Counted from the stretch's first letter, positions 6,567 through 13,959 are shown. The stretch: 18,201 nucleotides of DNA from Deltaproteobacteria bacterium (GCA_013286765.1 JABDFB010000043.1:1-18201); one strand, 5' to 3'. Made by a program: numbers and translations. Notes: generated by a model not told the origin, from the sequence alone.

Positions 6567-8206
6567 CATCTCCTTTTCAAAACGGTTCTTTGGCCTCCCT
6601 ACGTATTCTGATCTTTTTTTGTATAGTCCTCAGCAGCCTTATCGTAGATGGCGGAAAAACCCAGGCAGAAACGAAAAAGAATAGATACCAGCGGTCTAAG
6701 TTAACGAATGACGAGTCTGAGTCAGTAGCTGATAAACGAAGAATGCTGCTGACCACAGGTGAAGACAAGGCAGTTGACTTGGATTTTGATGTTACTGAAG
6801 GAGCAAACGGTGTAACGGCTGGAAATCCGCAGATCGTTCTTCCGCAGCTGGTAAAAATTGGTGGTAAAAGACAGCAAATTAATTTTAAGCCATTGAAAGC
6901 GGGCGAAACCACGGTCACGATTCGAGATACCGATGGTTCTATCAGACTTATCTTTTATGTACGAGTGACGGGTAGTAGTCTTCTCAGAATTGCCGGAGAA
7001 ATTAGGAATTTACTGAGAGATATCGAAGGTGTTGATGTTAGAATTGTAGGTTCTAAAGTAATCGTCGAAGGCGATGTATTAGTTCCTTCCGACTACGGAA
7101 AGCTCTACGTTGTACTTCAAGACAAGGCCTATTCCGATTTTGTTATTAACTTAGCGGGGGTATCGCCGCTTGCAATGCAATTGTTGGCTAAGAAAATTCA
7201 AGAAGATATCGGTGGTTTTGCTCCGAACGTCAAAACGCGTGTGGTGAATGGCACAATTATTCTTGAGGGAAGTGCTCCTAGCGACGCAGTCAGGGACCAT
7301 GCAGTCTCAGTAGCTAATCTCTATCTTCCGGAAATGAAGCCCAGCACACTATTGGAGAAAGATCCAACCGTTCAAAAGCTGCCCAAAAAACTGATTATTA
7401 GTGAAATTGTAGTCGATACTCCGCCGCCTAAAAAGCAGGAAAAATTGGTTCGTGTGAGCGTCCATTTTGTCCAACTCTCAAAAGATTATAATAAATTATT
7501 CGGTTTTAAATGGGCGCCGGGATTTACTTCGGATCCACAGATTTCGGTAGGTCAAACAGTTGCCGGTGGTGCAGGTGCAAGTACCTCAACAGGTGCGGGC
7601 GGAGTAAGTTTCACTGGAACGATATCCAGCCTGATTCCAAAACTCCAAGGGGCCCAAGCCGCGGGATATGCACGTGTTCTCAGAACGGGTACGGTAATTG
7701 TGCGAAGTGGGCAACCTGCGAAATTGAATGAACAACAGGATCTTGCTTTCCCTCAATTAGGTCCTAATGGCCAAGTGGTATCAGGAACTAAAACCGTAGG
7801 TTTAGCGGTGGCAGTAACTCCTTTGATTCTTGGGCAGAGTGAAGATATACAAATGGAATTGGAATTAGATCAGACGAACGTTGTAGGAAAGGCCCCCGTA
7901 ACCGGAGGACCTCCCATCACCGCAATTCATAAGGTCAATACCAAGCTATATGTTAAATCGAATGAAAGTGCCGCCGTTGCGGGAGTGGTCTCAAGTGATA
8001 TCGGGACAGACTTTAATAAAGACGACCCCCTTTCAGTTAGTACGGATGCGACTTCGACGACGACCCCGCTTTTTAGTTTGTTGAGGTCTAAGTCTTTTAG
8101 GAAGACGAAGTCACAGTTCGTGATCTTTGTGACTCCACAGATTATCGATAATGCTTCGGACGGTACAGAGGATCTCAAGAAGAATTTCAGAATTAAAGTT
8201 CGGTAG
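6563..8206 (+). CDS. cpaC: Outer-membrane secretin CpaC/RcpA
   Basis: This protein forms the outer-membrane channel through which the Flp pilus passes. In its 547 residues, a signal peptide has its hydrophobic core at about 14-28 and probable cleavage near TQA|E (35). An N-terminal pilus-secretin domain lies at about 65-136 and contains LKAGETTVTIRD. Two BON-like segments follow (about 138-198 and 200-258). The secretin core spans about 293-528, ending in the family's FVIFVTPQII. A Gly/Ser/Thr-rich loop (about 334-352) sits in the core, where gate or membrane-spanning loops are expected. It has no lipobox. The start overlaps the cpaB stop as ATGA, and 15 bases separate it from the ATPase fusion. 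No separate pilotin gene is seen. Confidence 0.93.
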   Translation: MTSPFQNGSLASLRILIFFCIVLSSLIVDGGKTQAETKKNRYQRSKLTNDESESVADKRRMLLTTGEDKAVDLDFDVTEGANGVTAGNPQIVLPQLVKIGGKRQQINFKPLKAGETTVTIRDTDGSIRLIFYVRVTGSSLLRIAGEIRNLLRDIEGVDVRIVGSKVIVEGDVLVPSDYGKLYVVLQDKAYSDFVINLAGVSPLAMQLLAKKIQEDIGGFAPNVKTRVVNGTIILEGSAPSDAVRDHAVSVANLYLPEMKPSTLLEKDPTVQKLPKKLIISEIVVDTPPPKKQEKLVRVSVHFVQLSKDYNKLFGFKWAPGFTSDPQISVGQTVAGGAGASTSTGAGGVSFTGTISSLIPKLQGAQAAGYARVLRTGTVIVRSGQPAKLNEQQDLAFPQLGPNGQVVSGTKTVGLAVAVTPLILGQSEDIQMELELDQTNVVGKAPVTGGPPITAIHKVNTKLYVKSNESAAVAGVVSSDIGTDFNKDDPLSVSTDATSTTTPLFSLLRSKSFRKTKSQFVIFVTPQIIDNASDGTEDLKKNFRIKVR

Positions 8207-8221
8207 GAAGAGGTATTAATC

Positions 8222-10390
8222 ATGGCAGGACATATTATTGCAGTAGTAGGCGGTAAAGGAGGAGTCGGCAAAAGCATATTTGCAGCTAATATGGCTATTG
8301 CTTATCTTCAAGAATTTAAGCAGAGGCCTTTGATTCTCGATCTCGATCTGGTTAGTCTCGGGGATCAGAATATTATTCTCGGTCAAAATCCTCCTAAAAG
8401 CATAATAGACGTGTCTAAAATGCAAGGTGGTCCTATTGATCCGAAGACTCTGGCACCATTTATGGTAAACGCACCGGCGGGTTATAGCTTTATTGGCGCC
8501 CCACGTGACGCTCTCCTAGTGCGTGATCTTGACATTGAAGGTCTTGGGAAGTTTTTAAAAGCAGTCACAAATGTATTTAATTTAGTGGTAGTGGATTGCG
8601 GTAGCGGCATGGAGCCATGGGCGCTAAAAACGTTCGAATTTGCTACAGCTATTTTCGTCATAACGACACCCGACGTAATTGTGATTAATCAAACAAAAAG
8701 AGTTTTAGGTAAAATCCAAGAATTACTCTTCCCTCCTGAAATGGTGCAAATTGTGATTAATCGCTATTCGCAAACAAATATTATTAATCCACAAATGATC
8801 CAGAAGAATCTGAATCGAGCTGTTTTTGCAGCGATTCCTGAAGATGCAGGAACCTGTGATGGAACGTTAGCGAAGAGTACGCCTTTGTGCCTTGCAGCAC
8901 CTAACACGCCGGTGGCGCGAGCATATCACGATATTATTCGAAAAATGCAGCAGATGAATTTACTAGAGAATCTCTCTCGTCTCAAAAAACCAACCGGAGT
9001 GGCTGCAAAAGCGGTTGCTGCTGCGGCTCCCACAAAAGAAGGCAGTGGTGAAACAGGAACGGGCGGTGGTCCCGGAGCCAGGACAACTACCGGAGTCATT
9101 GATCCTTGGACCGCGATGAAGATGAGAATTCATAAGGCGCTGGTCGAACAGATGGATATGAAAAAAATGACCACCGACAATATGAGAGACCCTAGACAGA
9201 TTTCTATCTTAAGGGAAAAAACCCAGAAGACGGTGCTCGATGTTCTTGCATCGGAAGATACTAATTCTTTGCTGCCGACGCGTGAGCTGAAGGCGCAAAT
9301 GATTAAAGAAGTTTTGGACGAGGCCTTGGGTCTAGGACCCCTTGAGGATCTGCTTGCAGATGATGCTGTGACAGAAATCATGGTCAATGCAAGAGATCAA
9401 ATCTATATAGAAAAAGCCGGAAAGCCGATGCTCTCGAAAACCTTATTCACCAGTGAACAACAAATGATGAACGTAATTGAGAGAATTGTTACACCCCTAG
9501 GACGACGTGTGGACGAGAAAGTTCCTTATGTGGATGCTCGTTTACAAGATGGCTCTCGAGTTCACGTCATCATACCACCTCTGGCTCTACGTGGCCCGAC
9601 TATTACTATTCGAAAATTCCCGAAAAAGAGAATGGAATATAAGGATCTGGTCGGCTTTGGAACCATGACGGAGGAAATTGCGGATTTTCTAAGAACTTGT
9701 GTTGAGGCAAAGTTGAATGTTGTAGTATCGGGCGGTACGGGTTCTGGTAAAACAACACTCCTTAACGTTCTTTCAAATTTTATTCCCGCATCAGAACGAA
9801 TTATTACAGTGGAGGATTCTGCCGAACTTCAGTTGGGTCAGGACCATGTAGTCCGATTGGAGTCTAGACCGAAAAATATTGAAGGAGAAGGCGAAGTTAC
9901 AATTCGAGATCTGATTAAATGCTGTCTGAGAATGCGTCCTGACCGAATAGTTGTCGGTGAGTGTCGAGCGGGAGAAGCGCTTGATATGTTACAAGCTATG
10001 AACACCGGTCACTCCGGATCCTTGACCACACTCCATGCGAATAATCCACGAGAGGCGATCGGTCGATTAGAAACCCTAGTCATGATGGCCGGTTTGGGAC
10101 TACCCCTAAAAGCCATTAGAGAAACGATCGCTTCGGCCGTTGGCATTATCATTCAACAAAGTCGTTTGAGCGATGGTTCTCGTAAAGTGACCTATATAAC
10201 GGAAGTAGTCGGGATGCAGGGCGAAGTAGTGAGTTTGCAGGACATTTTTATCTATAAACAGGAAGGTCTAGACAAGAAACGAAAAATCATCGGACGCTTC
10301 GTTCCGACAGGGTTTATTCCTAAATTTGTAGAGGAGATGGAAGAGAAGGGGATGAAAGTGTCGAGAAGTCTTTTTGCCGCAAAGAGTTAG
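8222..10390 (+). CDS. CpaE-CpaF fusion: TadZ-type localisation ATPase joined to TadA motor ATPase
   Basis: One 722-residue chain carries two proteins that most Tad loci encode separately. Residues 1-250 form a MinD/ParA-like ATPase with a deviant Walker A motif, GKGGVGKS (11-18), LDLDL (39-43) and VVVDCG (122-127). CpaE/TadZ proteins of this kind position the machine at a cell pole. The response-regulator-like domain that often precedes it is missing. A flexible linker rich in Ala, Gly and Thr (about 258-292) leads to the CpaF/TadA secretion ATPase. That half has Walker A GGTGSGKTT (504-512), an Asp box ITVEDS (528-533), Walker B RIVVGECRAGEA (575-586) and a His box GHSGSLTTLHANNPREA (596-612). 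All catalytic elements look intact, so this is the motor for pilus assembly at the inner membrane. AGGAAGAGG lies upstream of the ATG. The frame is open throughout, with no sign of a sequencing join. Confidence 0.93.
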   Translation: MAGHIIAVVGGKGGVGKSIFAANMAIAYLQEFKQRPLILDLDLVSLGDQNIILGQNPPKSIIDVSKMQGGPIDPKTLAPFMVNAPAGYSFIGAPRDALLVRDLDIEGLGKFLKAVTNVFNLVVVDCGSGMEPWALKTFEFATAIFVITTPDVIVINQTKRVLGKIQELLFPPEMVQIVINRYSQTNIINPQMIQKNLNRAVFAAIPEDAGTCDGTLAKSTPLCLAAPNTPVARAYHDIIRKMQQMNLLENLSRLKKPTGVAAKAVAAAAPTKEGSGETGTGGGPGARTTTGVIDPWTAMKMRIHKALVEQMDMKKMTTDNMRDPRQISILREKTQKTVLDVLASEDTNSLLPTRELKAQMIKEVLDEALGLGPLEDLLADDAVTEIMVNARDQIYIEKAGKPMLSKTLFTSEQQMMNVIERIVTPLGRRVDEKVPYVDARLQDGSRVHVIIPPLALRGPTITIRKFPKKRMEYKDLVGFGTMTEEIADFLRTCVEAKLNVVVSGGTGSGKTTLLNVLSNFIPASERIITVEDSAELQLGQDHVVRLESRPKNIEGEGEVTIRDLIKCCLRMRPDRIVVGECRAGEALDMLQAMNTGHSGSLTTLHANNPREAIGRLETLVMMAGLGLPLKAIRETIASAVGIIIQQSRLSDGSRKVTYITEVVGMQGEVVSLQDIFIYKQEGLDKKRKIIGRFVPTGFIPKFVEEMEEKGMKVSRSLFAAKS

Positions 10391-10397
10391 TTAGTAT

Positions 10398-10418
10398 CCC
10401 GAAATTGGGCATTTCGGG
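10398..10418 (+). promoter_or_regulatory. Intercistronic hairpin before tadB
   Basis: cccgaaat (10398-10405) and atttcggg (10411-10418) form a perfect 8-bp stem around the loop tgggc. There is no T-run, so it is not a standard terminator. It sits eight bases after the fusion gene's stop and just ahead of the tadB ribosome binding site (AGGAGG, 10422-10427). It could stabilise the upstream message or adjust tadB translation. Confidence 0.55.
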
Positions 10419-10433
10419 TGTAGGAGGGGGCGT

Positions 10434-11300
10434 GTGATTCAGAAGTACTTAGGCTTAATAGCATTAGGAATCGGAGTTTTCGGGATCTCCCACCATTACA
10501 TGACCCGTTTTTTGGATTGGTTGCGGTTTCAGTCACTTGGTACTCGAGATTACATCGTCGAGAAATTGGCTATCATGTTTATTGAGATACCTCCTCAACG
10601 GATCTTACTGGGCTTGTTTTTGATTAGCTTCGGTTTGGGTTCGTTGGTCTTTCTTGCTCTTTTGCCTAATGTATTGCCAGGGCTCCTTTTTGGTGTAGTC
10701 GCCACAGTGATTGGGTGGAAGGCCCCTAAGCCCATTGTGGATTGGATGTACAAAAAGAGAGTTGAAAAGTTTGTCCTCCAAATGGTAGATGCATTGAGTC
10801 TAATGTCAAATGGTTTAAAATCAGGCTTATCAGTCATTCAGTCGTTAGGTCTGGTGACACAGGAAATGCCCGACCCAATACGACAGGAATTTAGTCTCAT
10901 TCTAAGCCAGAATAAATTGGGTGTTTCGGTCGAGGAAGCATTTGTCAATTTAACGAAGCGAGTGCTTGCTGAAGACGTAGACATGTTCGTTACCGCCGTC
11001 AATATTTTGAAAGAGACCGGAGGTAACTTAGCGGAGACTTTTGATACGATTGTCAGCACGATTCGCGATAGGATTAAAGTTGAGAATAAGATTACGGCAT
11101 TAACGGCCCAAAGTGTTTCTCAAGGGGTCTTTATCATGTTTGTCCCACCGGCCTTGGGGGTAGTGTTCTATCTGAGTGATCCAGATTTTATGCAGCCCTT
11201 ATTTACCACTGCTCTTGGTTGGGTCGCCATTTTTATCATTCTCATGCTTGAGGTGGTAGGCATTTTTGTCATCACCAGAATTATTAAGATTGATGTATAA
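10434..11300 (+). CDS. tadB: Tad pilus inner-membrane platform protein (TadB-like, T2SSF domain)
   Basis: This polytopic inner-membrane protein serves as the platform on which the motor ATPase acts. Its 288 residues show a hydrophobic N terminus (about 5-20), a membrane hairpin (about 57-95), a cytoplasmic T2SSF domain (about 112-225) and C-terminal membrane segments (about 228-248 and 258-282). The conserved stretches ALSLMSNGLKSGLSVIQSL and LKETGGNLAETFDTI are typical of TadB/TadC. The GTG at 10434 follows AGGAGG by six bases. Tad systems normally have two such proteins, TadB and TadC, but only one is encoded here. TadB is preferred over TadC from its position directly after the ATPase; the distinction is not certain. 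Confidence 0.85.
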   Translation: MIQKYLGLIALGIGVFGISHHYMTRFLDWLRFQSLGTRDYIVEKLAIMFIEIPPQRILLGLFLISFGLGSLVFLALLPNVLPGLLFGVVATVIGWKAPKPIVDWMYKKRVEKFVLQMVDALSLMSNGLKSGLSVIQSLGLVTQEMPDPIRQEFSLILSQNKLGVSVEEAFVNLTKRVLAEDVDMFVTAVNILKETGGNLAETFDTIVSTIRDRIKVENKITALTAQSVSQGVFIMFVPPALGVVFYLSDPDFMQPLFTTALGWVAIFIILMLEVVGIFVITRIIKIDV

Positions 11301-11307
11301 AAAAAAT

Positions 11308-11316
11308 GGTATAATC
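11308..11316 (+). promoter_or_regulatory. Predicted extended -10 promoter for the YD-repeat gene
   Basis: TGGTATAAT at 11308-11316 combines the extended -10 TG with a perfect TATAAT, just after the tadB stop. No good -35 at normal spacing is seen (TTGATG at 11291 leaves only 14 bases). Extended -10 promoters can work without one. A transcript from here would have a leader of about 190 bases containing the palindrome at 11360-11481. Confidence 0.45.
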
Positions 11317-11359
11317 TGTAAATAAGAACTAATAGTTAAAGGTATATTATTTAAGTTAT

Positions 11360-11481
11360 GCGAAATAGGATTTTTGGCTTCAGACGAGGAAGTTTTTGCG
11401 AAAAAACCGCAGCATACACGCTAGTATGTGAGGATTTTTGAGCAAAAACGGACGAAGTATCAAGCCAAAAAGACATTTCGC
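11360..11481 (+). repeat. 122-base imperfect palindrome (possible dispersed REP-like element or structured leader)
   Basis: Nested complementary arms are visible: gcgaaat (11360-11366) with atttcgc (11475-11481); tttttggctt (11371-11380) with aagccaaaaa (11462-11471); gtttttgc (11392-11399) with gcaaaaac (11442-11449); and catac (11413-11417) with gtatg (11424-11428), closing on the loop acgcta. Unpaired stretches separate the arms. The layout resembles palindromic intergenic repeats found in many copies in bacterial genomes, but only one copy lies in this window. It fills most of the gap between tadB and the YD-repeat gene, which otherwise holds only the promoter at 11308 and the ribosome binding site. 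The pairing is directly visible; the repeat-family status is inferred. Confidence 0.7.
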
Positions 11482-11515
11482 CGACTAACTAGGCAAAAAT
11501 TAGGGAAGGATGAGT

Positions 11516-13240
11516 ATGTTCTCTGGGCGTTTGGTTCTCACCTTGACATTTCTCGCTATGGGTCTAAACAGTTTTATTTCAGATTCGGCTTTGGCTAACG
11601 TAAGTCTAAAGAACGGAAACTTCTATATGGCTTACAAAGACATTTTCTACCCGGGGGGTATTGAGCCAAGTTGGGATCGGACTTTCAATTCTAAGACCGG
11701 TCAGAAAGGTTATACGGGCTGGGGTTGGAACTCTGCCTACGAGACTTATATAGTAAAATCGGCAGATGGAAGCCTGATGGTCCACGAGTATGGAGGAGGA
11801 GCTGATAACCGCTTTACTCCCTTGGAGATGTCCAGAGCTGATATAGATAAGGCAGTCAATTCCATTGCTGTCGAAGCTCAAAAGGTGGGGCTTGCTCCAA
11901 ATTTAGCGCAATATAAGGACAAATTAACCAAAGATCCTATTTTCAGGAATGAACAGTGGGAGAACTTTGTTGCTTCTGGCAAGCTGCAACCTAGGCAATT
12001 GCCGGTGGGCGCACAGTTTAAGTCGACCAAATTCAGCTATCAATTCATAACGAAGACTAAAGATGGTTATGTGCGAAAGTGGGAGTCCGGAAAGATAGAA
12101 CTCTTTTTTGAAAACGGGAAGCTCATGTCGATTTCGGACAGGAATAACAATTTCATTAAATTCGCCTACGGAAAAGATGGCCATTTGCAGAGTATGGTGG
12201 ATAACTTTAATAGAAAAATGTTTTTCACTTTCAATAAGCAAGGTCTCTTGGAGAAAATCGAAGGCGAAAACGGCAAAACTGTTACTTACGAATATTATGA
12301 AAATGGTGACCTTAAGAAAAGCAAAGACGTAGATAACCATGTTTATGAATATATGTACGATAAACGCCATAATCTTACTCAAATCAAATATCAAGACGGT
12401 ACGACACTCGAGGTCCAGTATTACGGTTTGGATAAACAAGAGAACGTTAAGAGAGTTAAGAATAGAGATGGAACGGTCTCTGACTATAGCTATGAAGGAA
12501 TGGGTTCAAATCACCTCGTTGTGTCTATTGCCGAATCTACAGGCCCAGAAGGTGCTAAGACTGAAAATGGAAAGTACGTTACCAGGTACGAGTATTTCTA
12601 TAAACAGAAGGCCGATGGCGAAGAGTGGACTTCTCGAATTATCTCTTCCATTTATGGAGACGTTACCGACACTTTCTATGACGAAAAATGCGACCTTCCC
12701 TCCAAGATCTATAGAGGAGGCTCTTATAATGCCACTCAGCATACTGGCGGTGAGCTGGCATCCTTTACGTATGATATGAAATGCCATGTACAGAGGAAAG
12801 AGACGCCATCGGAGATTACCAACCTTCAGTACGATGCGCATGCGGGGAAAGTGAGCTTTGTTGAAAGGTTCAGGAAAAGACAAGGGTCTCAACCTCAGTT
12901 GGAAATATGGGCTAAGTACAAATACGAAGGCAGCGGCAATCTCGAGAGTGCTCAAAATTCCGATAAGAAAACGGTGGCTCTGACGTATGATCGGAATGGA
13001 AGGATTAAACTTTTGGTAGATCAGGCCAAGAGAAAAATAATTTTTGATTATAATAACCAGTCCAAGCCCATTAGGATCACGATTCCGAACTTAGGTGCGA
13101 TCACTGTGAATTACAATAATAGTGGTGCCGTCGAAAAAGTTAACAATCCGGGTGGCGAAAAGGTTCCTCAAATGGTTACAGCCGCATTTGAGAACTTGGC
13201 CGATATAATAAATCCCGCTGGCGTGACTCTATCATTTTAG
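11516..13240 (+). CDS. Secreted YD-repeat (RHS-like) protein, likely Bd0109 counterpart
   Basis: Numbered from the chosen ATG (11516), this is a 574-residue exported protein. A signal peptide occupies about residues 1-27, ending in ALA|N. An RHS-type N-terminal region follows (about 29-60), with KNGNFYMAYKDIFYPGG and WDRTFNSKTG. Most of the rest is degenerate YD repeats, visible as YENGDLKK, YDKRHNLTQIKYQDG, YDRNGRIKLLVD and DYNNQSKPIRI. There is no polymorphic toxin domain or RHS core cleavage motif, so it is not an obvious effector. An ATG at 11510 abuts AGGGAAGGA, whereas 11516 has proper spacing and was chosen. In Bdellovibrio, Bd0109 is a periplasmic or secreted YD-repeat protein encoded beside type IVb pilus genes and reported to bind Bd0108. 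Position and architecture point to the same protein here. It may contact the cell wall or pilus; that part is inference. Confidence 0.8.
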   Translation: MFSGRLVLTLTFLAMGLNSFISDSALANVSLKNGNFYMAYKDIFYPGGIEPSWDRTFNSKTGQKGYTGWGWNSAYETYIVKSADGSLMVHEYGGGADNRFTPLEMSRADIDKAVNSIAVEAQKVGLAPNLAQYKDKLTKDPIFRNEQWENFVASGKLQPRQLPVGAQFKSTKFSYQFITKTKDGYVRKWESGKIELFFENGKLMSISDRNNNFIKFAYGKDGHLQSMVDNFNRKMFFTFNKQGLLEKIEGENGKTVTYEYYENGDLKKSKDVDNHVYEYMYDKRHNLTQIKYQDGTTLEVQYYGLDKQENVKRVKNRDGTVSDYSYEGMGSNHLVVSIAESTGPEGAKTENGKYVTRYEYFYKQKADGEEWTSRIISSIYGDVTDTFYDEKCDLPSKIYRGGSYNATQHTGGELASFTYDMKCHVQRKETPSEITNLQYDAHAGKVSFVERFRKRQGSQPQLEIWAKYKYEGSGNLESAQNSDKKTVALTYDRNGRIKLLVDQAKRKIIFDYNNQSKPIRITIPNLGAITVNYNNSGAVEKVNNPGGEKVPQMVTAAFENLADIINPAGVTLSF

Positions 13241-13317
13241 TTTAATACACAGCTGAGAAGTTAGTAGATAGAACTTGTTGAATTTAAATAAGAATAATGT
13301 GCAAACCTAGTATAGCC

Positions 13318-13345
13318 TTGAAATTTTAAAGGGAAAGCGTATATT
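13318..13345 (+). promoter_or_regulatory. Predicted promoter for the hit-like gene
   Basis: TTGAAA (13318-13323) and TATATT (13340-13345) are separated by 16 bases in the AT-rich 171-base gap between the YD-repeat gene and the small exported protein gene. A start near 13352 would leave a leader of about 60 bases. The match is reasonable, but AT-rich sequence yields such matches by chance. Confidence 0.4.
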
Positions 13346-13411
13346 GAGTGCCACTTCATTTGATCCGAATTATTGATCTAAGCTATAATAAAAAGAGGAG
13401 TAGACAGTAAT

Positions 13412-13876
13412 ATGATTCGCAATAGTAGAATATCGGGGCTGGCTGCAGCTTTCTTGATGACAATAATGGCCCCAGCTTTCGGCGCCGATACTCAAAACGG
13501 CCGTATGAAAGATATACAAGATTTGAAGTCCATACATGGTACTGGAGCGGTGAGAGGCCAAAATGGTCCAGGTGGTGCTAGTAATAACGCACAAAATGGT
13601 GCTAACGAAGGTTCCGATGACATTGCGGACAATGACCCACAAGCAAGAGCAAAATCTCAGGTAACTGAGGGCATCAAAAAAGGTGGCACAAACGGCGGGT
13701 GGGATAACGGCCAAAAGAGCGTTAAAGAGCGAGTAAAAGATGCTACCGGTCAAATGGAAGACTGTCCGGAATGCCGAGCTAAAGCCTTGGGCATATTTAA
13801 TAGCGACAAGAAATTGAAAGAGTTACCAACTCAGCAACAGGCCGCTCCAACTGGTGATGCCATTGCTCCGAAATAA
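13412..13876 (+). CDS. Small exported protein in the position of Bd0108 (hit)
   Basis: This 154-residue protein begins with a signal peptide (hydrophobic core about 9-22, probable cleavage FGA|D after residue 25). The mature part is low in hydrophobicity and rich in Gly, Asn, Gln, Asp and Lys, so it is probably disordered and periplasmic or secreted. It has repeated QNG triplets (28-30, 50-52, 61-63) and a CPEC motif (C118, C121). AGAGGAG lies eleven bases before the ATG. It follows the YD-repeat gene and is closed by a strong terminator. In Bdellovibrio, Bd0108 is a small exported protein that interacts with Bd0109 and affects pilus extrusion and prey-independent growth; the 101-residue length I recall is shorter than this one. 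I assign the correspondence from synteny, export and composition, without a sequence comparison. If it is not a homologue, it is an unknown exported protein. Confidence 0.72.
   Translation: MIRNSRISGLAAAFLMTIMAPAFGADTQNGRMKDIQDLKSIHGTGAVRGQNGPGGASNNAQNGANEGSDDIADNDPQARAKSQVTEGIKKGGTNGGWDNGQKSVKERVKDATGQMEDCPECRAKALGIFNSDKKLKELPTQQQAAPTGDAIAPK
13559..13600 (+). repeat. In-frame short direct repeats in the hit-like gene
   Basis: caaaatggt occurs at 13559-13567 and again at 13592-13600, 33 bases apart, both in frame as Gln-Asn-Gly (residues 50-52 and 61-63). A second overlapping pair, tggtgcta, lies at 13573-13580 and 13597-13604, 24 bases apart. Slippage or recombination between either pair would remove 11 or 8 residues without a frameshift. 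Confidence 0.8.
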
Positions 13877-13959
13877 GTCGGCGTCTCTAGTGGCAGGCGG
13901 CTAGTAGATTAACTAGGTTCTTGTAACAGACAATTAAAAATAGATTTGATTAGAATAAG

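Noticed and set aside
11291..11316. TTGATG as a -35 partner for the TATAAT at 11311
   Set aside because: The spacing is only 14 bases, too short; the extended -10 TG is the better explanation.
11358..11441. Short ORF of 27 codons starting at ATG 11358 through the palindrome
   Set aside because: No ribosome binding site at proper spacing is seen, and palindromic repeats commonly give chance frames of this kind.
11510..11515. ATG 11510 as the start of the YD-repeat gene
   Set aside because: It overlaps the Shine-Dalgarno sequence itself; ATG 11516 has normal spacing to AGGGAAGGA.
11924..12439. 171-residue open frame on the - strand inside the YD-repeat gene
   Set aside because: It lies entirely opposite a convincing gene and has the hydrophobic composition expected from reading Lys/Glu/Asn-rich codons backwards.
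12339..12955. Open frames on both strands (146 residues on +, 149 on -) inside the YD-repeat gene
   Set aside because: These are shadow frames with no motifs, and both conflict with the YD repeats read in the main frame.
13384..13389. Perfect TATAAT 22 bases before the hit-like ATG
   Set aside because: Transcription would start almost on top of the ribosome binding site, and no -35 lies at proper spacing; the TTGAAA/TATATT pair further upstream is preferred.
13370..13753. 127-residue open frame on the - strand over the hit-like gene
   Set aside because: The + strand frame has a signal peptide, a good ribosome binding site and a terminator; the antisense frame has none of these.
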